A stretch of 64,000 nucleotides of DNA from contig NC_092578.1 in assembly GCF_037975245.1 (NCBI RefSeq), positions 10,088,359-10,152,358 on the forward strand. The letters are read 5' to 3'. The notes beneath the pieces were generated by a model. That model saw nothing but the letters and a program-made list of their open reading frames with translations. It ran no database searches and was not told the DNA's origin. Position 1 is the first letter of the stretch, and the number at the start of each line of letters is the position of its first letter. This stretch comes from Apostichopus japonicus (Eukaryota > Echinodermata > Holothuroidea > Aspidochirotida > Stichopodidae). This document shows, piece by piece, positions 12,001 to 27,000 of the stretch. Made by a program: the position numbers and the translations under genes.

Positions 12001-15000
12001 ACAAACTACTGTATCTGGAAAGCAATGAGCATGGAACCATATTCGCACTTATTGGCATGAATCGGAACAATATTCTAAATGTTGTGTATTTCAGACCAAT
12101 TTTGCATAGGTACTTCTAGATGAAGATGTCAAGAAGAAACTATTAGTGCAGAATTTTCATGATGATGAAATCTCTTGCATGACCCTTAATAAAATCACTG
12201 CGACAAACAGCTTTGATGAAATAAATGAAACGTCATCTTGACGAATACTACCGGCATAAAACTTAACCTTCACATAAAAGTTACTTACCAGCGGTAGTGG
12301 TGGCTTTCTCTGTGGTTTCTGAAGTTGTCTGGGTGGTGGTAATTGATTCAACTAAAGCAAAGGGGAAAACACAAAAGGAACATGTCTTAGTAATATTAGT
12401 ATAGAATCCTAACACATGCTTTTCAGTTATAGCTGAATATGATCTGTCAGCCACAGGCAAAAAATGTATATGGACTTCGAAATAATATGTAATAGAAGTC
12501 CTGTGCTGAACCAGGTTCTACTTTCTCTGTGCAAGACATCCCCCACCACACCACCCCCTTCTCCCAAAATCATATCAACTAGAAGAATGACCACAAATGA
12601 GATATGTTCCTGTAGATAGAATGCAGAAGCTTACCACATGCTTCAATTACTGCTCCTTCTTCTAGCAGTTCCTTGACGGCAGTTGGATCGTCACTATTTT
12701 CCACCAACAGTACAAGATCTGTTACCTTTCCACTTGGCAGGTTGTTCGAAAGTAGGTCTCCCTTCTGAAGACGGATGGGCTCCTGACTAGTACTGTCTAG
12801 TACTAGTTGGTATTCAGAAGAATCACTCTCCTTGAAGGCCAAGACAACACTGATACCATCTCCCAAGTCATCTGGCAATTCCACAGACATTATCATCTCA
12901 CTGATGTCTTCAAGCACAAACACATCAAAGGAATTTGGCTCAAGGTTGGTGTCAAGGTCTTCAAACAACTCACTGGTGTCCTCCAAAGGTGTGAGGACAA
13001 AATCACCAATGTTCTCTTTGATGTTTGCTGTTACACACACTGTAAGAAAAAAAAACGAGAAGTCAGTAATATCATGTAGAGATTTAAGACACAAGATTGA
13101 CTGATTTGTGGTCTCCAGATGCTCAAGTGTAAGACATGTGGTTGCTCATAATAGTTTGTAACATTCCAAAATAGACAATGGAATTCTCTCAGATGTATCA
13201 CATGTACTGTCATTACAACGGACAAGCTAGAGCACCAGTACTGTACACTATCCCTTAGTATGCCAATCTTAGTCACTGAACTGTTGCTGTTTGTCCCTTT
13301 GTAGTTACTGCTGTGATATATGATAAAGACAGAAAAAGTAACACACACACTAAATATTGCAGCCTTAAACTGAAAGTGGAGTGTACAATGTTCTTCACAC
13401 ACAGCTTACCTGGTAGATCATTGATGCAAGATAATAATGACGAATCAAGTAATTGCAAGAAATGCAGCATAAAGAATCAACACAACCCCTTGTGGTATTA
13501 TGCTATTGCATGCTAGCCCTGTGCTATAGACAGTTCATGGAATGTTCCAACATGCACTTGACAGGAAAGTGCATTCTTTTCCAAACACCATTGATACAAG
13601 AAACAACACCCTAAAAATATAGGTTATTTTCAGCAGTATCAAGAAATATTCTTGTAGTAGAACCACAACATTGTTTGGACATATATACTGAAGGTAAAGA
13701 TATGGAAAAATCAAGAATTTGTATGCAAGAATATATGACTGGATCAGAGTTCTCTGGAAAAACCTACCTTCAGTAGTTGACTGAGCTGTAGTTGTGCCTT
13801 CTCCTTCAGTAGTCACTGTTGTGATATTTAATAAAGAAGAGAGCAAGTAAAGTAACCACCAAGCATACTGAATTAAGTCTCAAATTTAAATTCCAGTGAC
13901 TAGTGTCATGCATAGCCCACAATGCCGTGGTCAGCACAAAAGTTAGTAATTGAATGATGATGACAAATTCAAAATTCGATCATAATTGAACATATTTCAT
14001 TTTCCACTAACACTTACCTTCAGTAGTTGACGGAACTGTTGTTGTATCCTTTCCTTCGGTAGTTACTTCTGCGATATTGAAGAAGACATGAAAACTAACG
14101 TACACACCAAATATTCAACCGAAAGTGGAGCAGTGTTTTCATGTACAACCTACCTCGTTGATTACTGAGAATGAACTTAAAACTAGATGACATTATGACA
14201 AGTTGACTAAGCACAGAGTGTAAAATATACAATATCAGAATCATCATTGCCAAACTTGTGACAAACCCATTCTCTGGAATCTACCAAAGTTACAAGTAAC
14301 ACACTCCACACGGGAAACAAACTACTGTATTTACTGAACAAACTACTGTATCTGGAAAGCAATGAGCATGGAACCATATTCGCACTTATTGGCATGAATC
14401 GGAACAATATTCTAAATGTTGTGTATTTCAGACCAATTTTGCATAGGTACTTCTAGATGAAGATGTCAAGAAGAAACTATTAGTGCAGAATTTTCATGAT
14501 GATGAAATCTCTTGCATGACCCTTAATAAAATCACTGCGACAAACAGCTTTGATGAAATAAATGAAACGTCATCTTGACGAATACTACCGGCATAAAACT
14601 TAACCTTCACATAAAAGTTACTTACCAGCGGTAGTGGTGGCTTTCTCTGTGGTTTCTGAAGTTGTCTGGGTGGTGGTAATTGATTCAACTAAAGCAAAGG
14701 GGAAAACACAAAAGGAACATGTCTTAGTAATATTAGTATAGAATCCTAACACATGCTTTTCAGTTATAGCTGAATATGATCTGTCAGCCACAGGCAAAAA
14801 ATGTATATGGACTTCGAAATAATATGTAATAGAAGCCCTGTGCTGAACCAGGTTCTACTTTCTCTGTGCAAGACATCCCCCACCACACCACCCCCTTCTC
14901 CCAAAATCATATCAACTAGAAGAATGACCACAAATGAGATATGTTCCTGTAGATAGAATGCAGAAGCTTACCACATGCTTCAATTACTGCTCCTTCTTCT

Positions 15001-18000
15001 AGCAGTTCCTTGACGGCAGTTGGATCGTCACTATTTTCCACCAACAGTACAAGATCTGTTACCTTTCCACTTGGCAGGTTGTTCGAAAGTAGGTCTCCCT
15101 TCTGAAGACGGATGGGCTCCTGACTAGTACTGTCTAGTACTAGTTGGTATTCAGAAGAATCACTCTCCTTGAAGGCCAAGACAACACTGATACCATCTCC
15201 CAAGTCATCTGGCAATTCCACAGACATTATCATCTCACTGATGTCTTCAAGCACAAACACATCAAAGGAATTTGGCTCAAGGTTGGTGTCAAGGTCTTCA
15301 AACAACTCACTGGTGTCCTCCAAAGGTGTGAGGACAAAATCACCAATGTTCTCTTTGATGTTTGCTGTTACACACACTGTAAGAAAAAAAAACGAGAAGT
15401 CAGTAATATCATGTAGAGATTTAAGACACAAGATTGACTGATTTGTGGTCTCCAGATGCTCAAGTGTAAGACATGTGGTTGCTCATAATAGTTTGTAACA
15501 TTCCAAAATAGACAATGGAATTCTCTCAGATGTATCACATGTACTGTCATTACAACGGACAAGCTAGAGCACCAGTACTGTACACTATCCCTTAGTATGC
15601 CAATCTTAGTCACTGAACTGTTGCTGTTTGTCCCTTTGTAGTTACTGCTGTGATATATGATAAAGACAGAAAAAGTAACACACACACTAAATATTGCAGC
15701 CTTAAACTGAAAGTGGAGTGTACAATGTTCTTCACACACAGCTTACCTGGTAGATCATTGATGCAAGATAATAATGACGAATCAAGTAATTGCAAGAAAT
15801 GCAGCATAAAGAATCAACACAACCCCTTGTGGTATTATGCTATTGCATGCTAGCCCTGTGCTATAGACAGTTTATGGAATGTTCCAACATGCACTTGACA
15901 GGAAAGTGCATCCTTTCCAAACACCATTGATACAAGAAACAACACCCTAAAAATATAGGTTATTTTCAGCAGTATCAAGAAATATTCTTGTAGTAGAATC
16001 ACAACATTGTTTGGACATATATACTGAAGGTAAAGATATGGAAAAATCAAGAATTTGTATGCAAGAATATATGACTGGATCAGAGTTCTCTGGAAAAACC
16101 TACCTTCAGTAGTTGACTGAGCTGTAGTTGTGCCTTCTCCTTCAGTAGTCACTGTTGTGATATTTAATAAAGAAGAGAGCAAGTAAAGTAACCACCAAGC
16201 ATACTGAATTAAGTCTCAAATTTAAATTCCAGTGACTAGTGTCATGCATAGCCCACAATGCCGTGGTCAGCACAAAAGTTAGTAATTGAATGATGATGAC
16301 AAATTCAAAATTCGATCATAATTGAACATATTTCATTTTCCACTAACACTTACCTTCAGTAGTTGACGGAACTGTTGTTGTATCCTTTCCTTCGGTAGTT
16401 ACTTCTGCGATATTGAAGAAGACATGAAAACTAACGTACACACCAAATATTCAACCGAAAGTGGAGCAGTGTTTTCATGTACAACCTACCTCGTTGATTA
16501 CTGAGAATGAACTTAAAACTAGATGACATTATGACAAGTTGACTAAGCACAGAGTGTAAAATATACAATATCAGAATCATCATTGCCAAACTTGTGACAA
16601 ACCCATTCTCTGGAATCTACCAAAGTTACAAGTAACACACTCCACACGGGAAACAAACTACTGTATCTACTGAACAAACTACTGTATCTGGAAAGCAATG
16701 AGCATGGAACCATATTCGCACTTATTGGCATGAATCGGAACAATATTCTAAATGTTGTGTATTTCAGACCAATTTTGCATAGGTACTTCTAGATGAAGAT
16801 GTCAAGAAGAAACTATTAGTGCAGAATTTTCATGATGATGAAATCTCTTGCATGACCCTTAATAAAATCACTGCGACAAACAGCTTTGATGAAATAAATG
16901 AAACGTCATCTTGACGAATACTACCGGCATAAAACTTAACCTTCACATAAAAGGTTACTTACCAGCGGTAGTGGTGGCTTTCTCTGTGGTTTCTGAAGTT
17001 GTCTGGGTGGTGGTAATTGATTCAACTAAAGCAAAGGGGAAAACACAAAAGGAACATGTCTTAGTAATATTAGTATAGAATCCTAACACATGCTTTTCAG
17101 TTATAGCTGAATATGATCTGTCAGCCACAGGCAAAAAATGTATATGGACTTCGAAATAATATGTAATAGAAGTCCTGTGCTGAACCAGGTTCTACTTTCT
17201 CTGTGCAAGACATCCCCCACCACACCACCCCCTTCTCCCAAAATCATATCAACTAGAAGAATGACCACAAATGAGATATGTTCCTGTAGATAGAATGCAG
17301 AAGCTTACCACATGCTTCAATTACTGCTCCTTCTTCTAGCAGTTCCTTGACGGCAGTTGGATCGTCACTATTTTCCACCAACAGTACAAGATCTGTTACC
17401 TTTCCACTTGGCAGGTTGTTCGAAAGTAGGTCTCCCTTCTGAAGACGGATGGGCTCCTGACTAGTACTGTCTAGTACTAGTTGGTATTCAGAAGAATCAC
17501 TCTCCTTGAAGGCCAAGACAACACTGATACCATCTCCCAAGTCATCTGGCAATTCCACAGACATTATCATCTCACTGATGTCTTCAAGCACAAACACATC
17601 AAAGGAATTTGGCTCAAGGTTGGTGTCAAGGTCTTCAAACAACTCACTGGTGTCCTCCAAAGGTGTGAGGACAAAATCACCAATGTTCTCTTTGATGTTT
17701 GCTGTTACACACACTGTAAGAAAAAAAAACGAGAAGTCAGTAATATCATGTAGAGATTTAAGACACAAGATTGACTGATTTGTGGTCTCCAGATGCTCAA
17801 GTGTAAGACATGTGGTTGCTCATAATAGTTTGTAACATTCCAAAATAGACAATGGAATTCTCTCAAATGTATCACATGTACTGTCATTACAACGGACAAG
17901 CTAGAGCACCAGTACTGTACACTATCCCTTAGTATGCCAATCTTAGTCACTGAACTGTTGCTGTTTGTCCCTTTGTAGTTACTGCTGTGATATATGATAA

Positions 18001-21000
18001 AGACAGAAAAAGTAACACACACACTAAATATTGCAGCCTTAAACTGAAAGTGGAGTGTACAATGTTCTTCACACACAGCTTACCTGGTAGATCATTGATG
18101 CAAGATAATAATGACGAATCAAGTAATTGCAAGAAATGCAGCATAAAGAATCAACACAACCCCTTGTGGTATTATGCTATTGCATGCTAGCCCTGTGCTA
18201 TAGACAGTTTATGGAATGTTCCAACATGCACTTGACAGGAAAGTGCATCCTTTCCAAACACCATTGATACAAGAAACAACACCCTAAAAATATAGGTTAT
18301 TTTCAGCAGTATCAAGAAATATTCTTGTAGTAGAATCACAACATTGTTTGGACATATATACTGAAGGTAAAGATATGGAAAAATCAAGAATTTGTATGCA
18401 AGAATATATGACTGGATCAGAGTTCTCTGGAAAAACCTACCTTCAGTAGTTGACTGAGCTGTAGTTGTGCCTTCTCCTTCAGTAGTCACTGTTGTGATAT
18501 TTAATAAAGAAGAGAGCAAGTAAAGTAACCACCAAGCATACTGAATTAAGTCTCAAATTTAAATTCCAGTGACTAGTGTCATGCATAGCCCACAATGCCG
18601 TGGTCAGCACAAAAGTTAGTAATTGAATGATGATGACAAATTCAAAATTCGATCATAATTGAACATATTTCATTTTCCACTAACACTTACCTTCAGTAGT
18701 TGACGGAACTGTTGTTGTATCCTTTCCTTCGGTAGTTACTTCTGCGATATTGAAGAAGACATGAAAACTAACGTACACACCAAATATTCAACCGAAAGTG
18801 GAGCAGTGTTTTCATGTACAACCTACCTCGTTGATTACTGAGAATGAACTTAAAACTAGATGACATTATGACAAGTTGACTAAGCACAGAGTGTAAAATA
18901 TACAATATCAGAATCATCATTGCCAAACTTGTGACAAACCCATTCTCTGGAATCTACCAAAGTTACAAGTAACACACTCCACACGGGAAACAAACTACTG
19001 TATCTACTGAACAAACTACTGTATCTGGAAAGCAATGAGCATGGAACCATATTCGCACTTATTGGCATGAATCGGAACAATATTCTAAATGTTGTGTATT
19101 TCAGACCAATTTTGCATAGGTACTTCTAGATGAAGATGTCAAGAAGAAACTATTAGTGCAGAATTTTCATGATGATGAAATCTCTTGCATGACCCTTAAT
19201 AAAATCACTGCGACAAACAGCTTTGATGAAATAAATGAAACGTCATCTTGACGAATACTACCGGCATAAAACTTAACCTTCACATAAAAGGTTACTTACC
19301 AGCGGTAGTGGTGGCTTTCTCTGTGGTTTCTGAAGTTGTCTGGGTGGTGGTAATTGATTCAACTAAAGCAAAGGGGAAAACACAAAAGGAACATGTCTTA
19401 GTAATATTAGTATAGAATCCTAACACATGCTTTTCAGTTATAGCTGAATATGATCTGTCAGCCACAGGCAAAAAATGTATATGGACTTCGAAATAATATG
19501 TAATAGAAGTCCTGTGCTGAACCAGGTTCTACTTTCTCTGTGCAAGACATCCCCCACCACACCACCCCCTTCTCCCAAAATCATATCAACTAGAAGAATG
19601 ACCACAAATGAGATATGTTCCTGTAGATAGAATGCAGAAGCTTACCACATGCTTCAATTACTGCTCCTTCTTCTAGCAGTTCCTTGACGGCAGTTGGATC
19701 GTCACTATTTTCCACCAACAGTACAAGATCTGTTACCTTTCCACTTGGCAGGTTGTTCGAAAGTAGGTCTCCCTTCTGAAGACGGATGGGCTCCTGACTA
19801 GTACTGTCTAGTACTAGTTGGTATTCAGAAGAATCACTCTCCTTGAAGGCCAAGACAACACTGATACCATCTCCCAAGTCATCTGGCAATTCCACAGACA
19901 TTATCATCTCACTGATGTCTTCAAGCACAAACACATCAAAGGAATTTGGCTCAAGGTTGGTGTCAAGGTCTTCAAACAACTCACTGGTGTCCTCCAAAGG
20001 TGTGAGGACAAAATCACCAATGTTCTCTTTGATGTTTGCTGTTACACACACTGTAAGAAAAAAAAACGAAAAAAAAACGAGAAGTCAGTAATATCATGTA
20101 GAGATTTAAGACACAAGATTGACTGATTTGCGGTCTCCAGATGCTCAAGTGTAAGACATGTGGTTGCTCATAGTAGTTTGTAACATTCCAAAATAGACAA
20201 TGGAATTCTCTCAGATGTATCACATGTACTGTCATTACAACGGACAAGCTAGAGCACCAGTACTGTACACTATCCCTTAGTATGCCAATCTTAGTCACTG
20301 AACTGTTGCTGTTTGTCCCTTTGTAGTTACTGCTGTGATATATGATAAAGACAGAAAAAGTAACACACACACTAAATATTGCAGCCTTAAACTGAAAGTG
20401 GAGTGTACAATGTTCTTCACACACAGCTTACCTGGTAGATCATTGATGCAAGATAATAATGACGAATCAAGTAATTGCAAGAAATGCAGCATAAAGAATC
20501 AACACAACCCCTTGTGGTATTATGCTATTGCATGCTATAGCCTTGTGCTATAGACAGTTTATGGAATGTTCCAACATGCACTTGACAGGAAAGTGCATCC
20601 TTTCCAAACACCATTGATACAAGAAACAACACCCTAAAAATATAGGTTATTTTCAGCAGTATCAAGAAATATTCTTGTAGTAGAATCACAACACTGTTTG
20701 GACATATATACTGAAGGTAAAGATATGGAAAAATCAAGAATTTGTATGCAAGAATATATGACTGGATCAGAGTTCTCTGGAAAAACCTACCTTCAGTAGT
20801 TGACTGAGCTGTAGTTGTGCCTTCTCCTTCAGTAGTCACTGTTGTGATATTTAATAAAGAAGAGAGCAAGTAAAGTAACCACCAAGCATACTGAATTAAG
20901 TCTCAAATTTAAATTCCAGTGACTAGTGTCATGCATAGCCCACAATGCCGTGGTCAGCACAAAAGTTAGTAATTGAATGATGATGACAAATTCAAAATTC

Positions 21001-24000
21001 GATCATAATTGAACATATTTCATTTTCCACTAACACTTACCTTCAGTGGTTGACGGAACTGTTGTTGTATCCTTTCCTTCGGTAGTTACTTCTGCGATAT
21101 TGAAGAAGACATGAAAACTAACGTACACACCAAATATTCAACCGAAAGTGGAGCAGTGTTTTCATGTACAACCTACCTCGTTGATTACTGAGAATGAACT
21201 TAAAACTAGATGACATTATGACAAGTTGACTAAGCACAGAGTGTAAAATATACAATATCAGAATCATCATTGCCAAACTTGTGACAAACCCATTCTCTGG
21301 AATCTACCAAAGTTACAAGTAACACACTCCACACGGGAAACAAACTACTGTATCTACTGAACAAACTACTGTATCTGGAAAGCAATGAGCATGGAACCAT
21401 ATTCGCACTTATTGGCATGAATCGGAACAATATTCTAAATGTTGTGTATTTCAGACCAATTTTGCATAGGTACTTCTAGATGAAGATGTCAAGAAGAAAC
21501 TATTAGTGCAGAATTTTCATGATGATGAAATCTCTTGCATGACCCTTAATAAAATCACTGCGACAAACAGCTTTGATGAAATAAATGAAACGTCATCTTG
21601 ACGAATACTACCGGCATAAAACTTAACCTTCACATAAAAGTTACTTACCAGCGGTAGTGGTGGCTTTCTCTGTGGTTTCTGAAGTTGTCTGGGTGGTGGT
21701 AATTGATTCAACTAAAGCAAAGGGGAAAACACAAAAGGAACATGTCTTAGTAATATTAGTATAGAATCCTAACACATGCTTTTCAGTTATAGCTGAATAT
21801 GATCTGTCAGCCACAGGCAAAAATTGTATATGGACTTCGAAATAATATGTAATAGAAGTCCTGTGCTGAACCAGGTTCTACTTTCTCTGTGCAAGACATC
21901 CCCCACCACACCACCCCCTTACCCCAAAATCATATCAACTAGAAGAATGACCACAAATGAGATATGTTCCTGTAGATAGAATGCAGAAGCTTACCACATG
22001 CTTCAATTACTGCTCCTTCTTCTAGCAGTTCCTTGACGGCAGTTGGATCGTCACTATTTTCCACCAACAGTACAAGATCTGTTACCTTTCCACTTGGCAG
22101 GTTGTTCGAAAGTAGGTCTCCCTTCTGAAGACGGATGGGCTCCTGACTAGTACTGTCTAGTACTAGTTGGTATTCAGAAGAATCACTCTCCTTGAAGGCC
22201 AAGACAACACTGATACCATCTCCCAAGTCATCTGGCAATTCCACAGACATTATCATCTCACTGATGTCTTCAAGCACAAACACATCAAAGGAATTTGGCT
22301 CAAGGTTGGTGTCAAGGTCTTCAAACAACTCACTGGTGTCCTCCAAAGGTGTGAGGACAAAATCACCAATGTTCTCTTTGATGTTTGCTGTTACACACAC
22401 TGTAAGAAAAAAAAACGAAAAAAAAACGAGAAGTCAGTAATATCATGTAGAGATTTAAGACACAAGATTGACTGATTTGCGGTCTCCAGATGCTCAAGTG
22501 TAAGACATGTGGTTGCTCATAGTAGTTTGTAACATTCCAAAATAGACAATGGAATTCTCTCAGATGTATCACATGTACTGTCATTACAACGGACAAGCTA
22601 GAGCACCAGTACTGTACACTATCCCTTAGTATGCCAATCTTAGTCACTGAACTGTTGCTGTTTGTCCCTTTGTAGTTACTGCTGTGATATATGATAAAGA
22701 CAGAAAAAGTAACACACACACTAAATATTGCAGCCTTAAACTGAAAGTGGAGTGTACAATGTTCTTCACACACAGCTTACCTGGTAGATCATTGATGCAA
22801 GATAATAATGACGAATCAAGTAATTGCAAGAAATGCAGCATAAAGAATCAACACAACCCCTTGTGGTATTATGCTATTGCATGCTATAGCCTTGTGCTAT
22901 AGACAGTTTATGGAATGTTCCAACATGCACTTGACAGGAAAGTGCATCCTTTCCAAACACCATTGATACAAGAAACAACACCCTAAAAATATAGGTTATT
23001 TTCAGCAGTATCAAGAAATATTCTTGTAGTAGAATCACAACACTGTTTGGACATATATACTGAAGGTAAAGATATGGAAAAATCAAGAATTTGTATGCAA
23101 GAATATATGACTGGATCAGAGTTCTCTGGAAAAACCTACCTTCAGTAGTTGACTGAGCTGTAGTTGTGCCTTCTCCTTCAGTAGTCACTGTTGTGATATT
23201 TAATAAAGAAGAGAGCAAGTAAAGTAACCACCAAGCATACTGAATTAAGTCTCAAATTTAAATTCCAGTGACTAGTGTCATGCATAGCCCACAATGCCGT
23301 GGTCAGCACAAAAGTTAGTAATTGAATGATGATGACAAATTCAAAATTCGATCATAATTGAACATATTTCATTTTCCACTAACACTTACCTTCAGTGGTT
23401 GACGGAACTGTTGTTGTATCCTTTCCTTCGGTAGTTACTTCTGCGATATTGAAGAAGACATGAAAACTAACGTACACACCAAATATTCAACCGAAAGTGG
23501 AGCAGTGTTTTCATGTACAACCTACCTCGTTGATTACTGAGAATGAACTTAAAACTAGATGACATTATGACAAGTTGACTAAGCACAGAGTGTAAAATAT
23601 ACAATATCAGAATCATCATTGCCAAACTTGTGACAAACCCATTCTCTGGAATCTACCAAAGTTACAAGTAACACACTCCACACGGGAAACAAACTACTGT
23701 ATCTACTGAACAAACTACTGTATCTGGAAAGCAATGAGCATGGAACCATATTCGCACTTATTGGCATGAATCGGAACAATATTCTAAATGTTGTGTATTT
23801 CAGACCAATTTTGCATAGGTACTTCTAGATGAAGATGTCAAGAAGAAACTATTAGTGCAGAATTTTCATGATGATGAAATCTCTTGCATGACCCTTAATA
23901 AAATCACTGCGACAAACAGCTTTGATGAAATAAATGAAACGTCATCTTGACGAATACTACCGGCATAAAACTTAACCTTCACATAAAAGTTACTTACCAG

Positions 24001-27000
24001 CGGTAGTGGTGGCTTTCTCTGTGGTTTCTGAAGTTGTCTGGGTGGTGGTAATTGATTCAACTAAAGCAAAGGGGAAAACACAAAAGGAACATGTCTTAGT
24101 AATATTAGTATAGAATCCTAACACATGCTTTTCAGTTATAGCTGAATATGATCTGTCAGCCACAGGCAAAAATTGTATATGGACTTCGAAATAATATGTA
24201 ATAGAAGTCCTGTGCTGAACCAGGTTCTACTTTCTCTGTGCAAGACATCCCCCACCACACCACCCCCTTACCCCAAAATCATATCAACTAGAAGAATGAC
24301 CACAAATGAGATATGTTCCTGTAGATAGAATGCAGAAGCTTACCACATGCTTCAATTACTGCTCCTTCTTCTAGCAGTTCCTTGACGGCAGTTGGATCGT
24401 CACTATTTTCCACCAACAGTACAAGATCTGTTACCTTTCCACTTGGCAGGTTGTTCGAAAGTAGGTCTCCCTTCTGAAGACGGATGGGCTCCTGACTAGT
24501 ACTGTCTAGTACTAGTTGGTATTCAGAAGAATCACTCTCCTTGAAGGCCAAGACAACACTGATACCATCTCCCAAGTCATCTGGCAATTCCACAGACATT
24601 ATCATCTCACTGATGTCTTCAAGCACAAACACATCAAAGGAATTTGGCTCAAGGTTGGTGTCAAGGTCTTCAAACAACTCACTGGTGTCCTCCAAAGGTG
24701 TGAGGACAAAATCACCAATGTTCTCTTTGATGTTTGCTGTTACACACACTGTAAGAAAAAAAAACGAGAAGTCAGTAATATCATGTAGAGATTTAAGACA
24801 CAAGATTGACTGATTTGTGGTCTCCAGATGCTCAAGTGTAAGACATGTGGTTGCTCATAATAGTTTGTAACATTCCAAAATAGACAATGGAATTCTCTCA
24901 AATGTATCACATGTACTGTCATTACAACGGACAAGCTAGAGCACCAGTACTGTACACTATCCCTTAGTATGCCAATCTTAGTCACTGAACTGTTGCTGTT
25001 TGTCCCTTTGTAGTTACTGCTGTGATATATGATAAAGACAGAAAAAGTAACACACACACTAAATATTGCAGCCTTAAACTGAAAGTGGAGTGTACAATGT
25101 TCTTCACACACAGCTTACCTGGTAGATCATTGATGCAAGATAATAATGACGAATCAAGTAATTGCAAGAAATGCAGCATAAAGAATCAACACAACCCCTT
25201 GTGGTATTATGCTATTGCATGCTAGCCCTGTGCTATAGACAGTTTATGGAATGTTCCAACATGCACTTGACAGGAAAGTGCATCCTTTCCAAACACCATT
25301 GATACAAGAAACAACACCCTAAAAATATAGGTTATTTTCAGCAGTATCAAGAAATATTCTTGTAGTAGAATCACAACATTGTTTGGACATATATACTGAA
25401 GGTAAAGATATGGAAAAATCAAGAATTTGTATGCAAGAATATATGACTGGATCAGAGTTCTCTGGAAAAACCTACCTTCAGTAGTTGACTGAGCTGTAGT
25501 TGTGCCTTCTCCTTCAGTAGTCACTGTTGTGATATTTAATAAAGAAGAGAGCAAGTAAAGTAACCACCAAGCATACTGAATTAAGTCTCAAATTTAAATT
25601 CCAGTGACTAGTGTCATGCATAGCCCACAATGCCGTGGTCAGCACAAAAGTTAGTAATTGAATGATGATGACAAATTCAAAATTCGATCATAATTGAACA
25701 TATTTCATTTTCCACTAACACTTACCTTCAGTAGTTGACGGAACTGTTGTTGTATCCTTTCCTTCGGTAGTTACTTCTGCGATATTGAAGAAGACATGAA
25801 AACTAACGTACACACCAAATATTCAACCGAAAGTGGAGCAGTGTTTTCATGTACAACCTACCTCGTTGATTACTGAGAATGAACTTAAAACTAGATGACA
25901 TTATGACAAGTTGACTAAGCACAGAGTGTAAAATATACAATATCAGAATCATCATTGCCAAACTTGTGACAAACCCATTCTCTGGAATCTACCAAAGTTA
26001 CAAGTAACACACTCCACACGGGAAACAAACTACTGTATCTACTGAACAAACTACTGTATCTGGAAAGCAATGAGCATGGAACCATATTCGCACTTATTGG
26101 CATGAATCGGAACAATATTCTAAATGTTGTGTATTTCAGACCAATTTTGCATAGGTACTTCTAGATGAAGATGTCAAGAAGAAACTATTAGTGCAGAATT
26201 TTCATGATGATGAAATCTCTTGCATGACCCTTAATAAAATCACTGCGACAAACAGCTTTGATGAAATAAATGAAACGTCATCTTGACGAATACTACCGGC
26301 ATAAAACTTAACCTTCACATAAAAGGTTACTTACCAGCGGTAGTGGTGGCTTTCTCTGTGGTTTCTGAAGTTGTCTGGGTGGTGGTAATTGATTCAACTA
26401 AAGCAAAGGGGAAAACACAAAAGGAACATGTCTTAGTAATATTAGTATAGAATCCTAACACATGCTTTTCAGTTATAGCTGAATATGATCTGTCAGCCAC
26501 AGGCAAAAAATGTATATGGACTTCGAAATAATATGTAATAGAAGTCCTGTGCTGAACCAGGTTCTACTTTCTCTGTGCAAGACATCCCCCACCACACCAC
26601 CCCCTTCTCCCAAAATCATATCAACTAGAAGAATGACCACAAATGAGATATGTTCCTGTAGATAGAATGCAGAAGCTTACCACATGCTTCAATTACTGCT
26701 CCTTCTTCTAGCAGTTCCTTGACGGCAGTTGGATCGTCACTATTTTCCACCAACAGTACAAGATCTGTTACCTTTCCACTTGGCAGGTTGTTCGAAAGTA
26801 GGTCTCCCTTCTGAAGACGGATGGGCTCCTGACTAGTACTGTCTAGTACTAGTTGGTATTCAGAAGAATCACTCTCCTTGAAGGCCAAGACAACACTGAT
26901 ACCATCTCCCAAGTCATCTGGCAATTCCACAGACATTATCATCTCACTGATGTCTTCAAGCACAAACACATCAAAGGAATTTGGCTCAAGGTTGGTGTCA

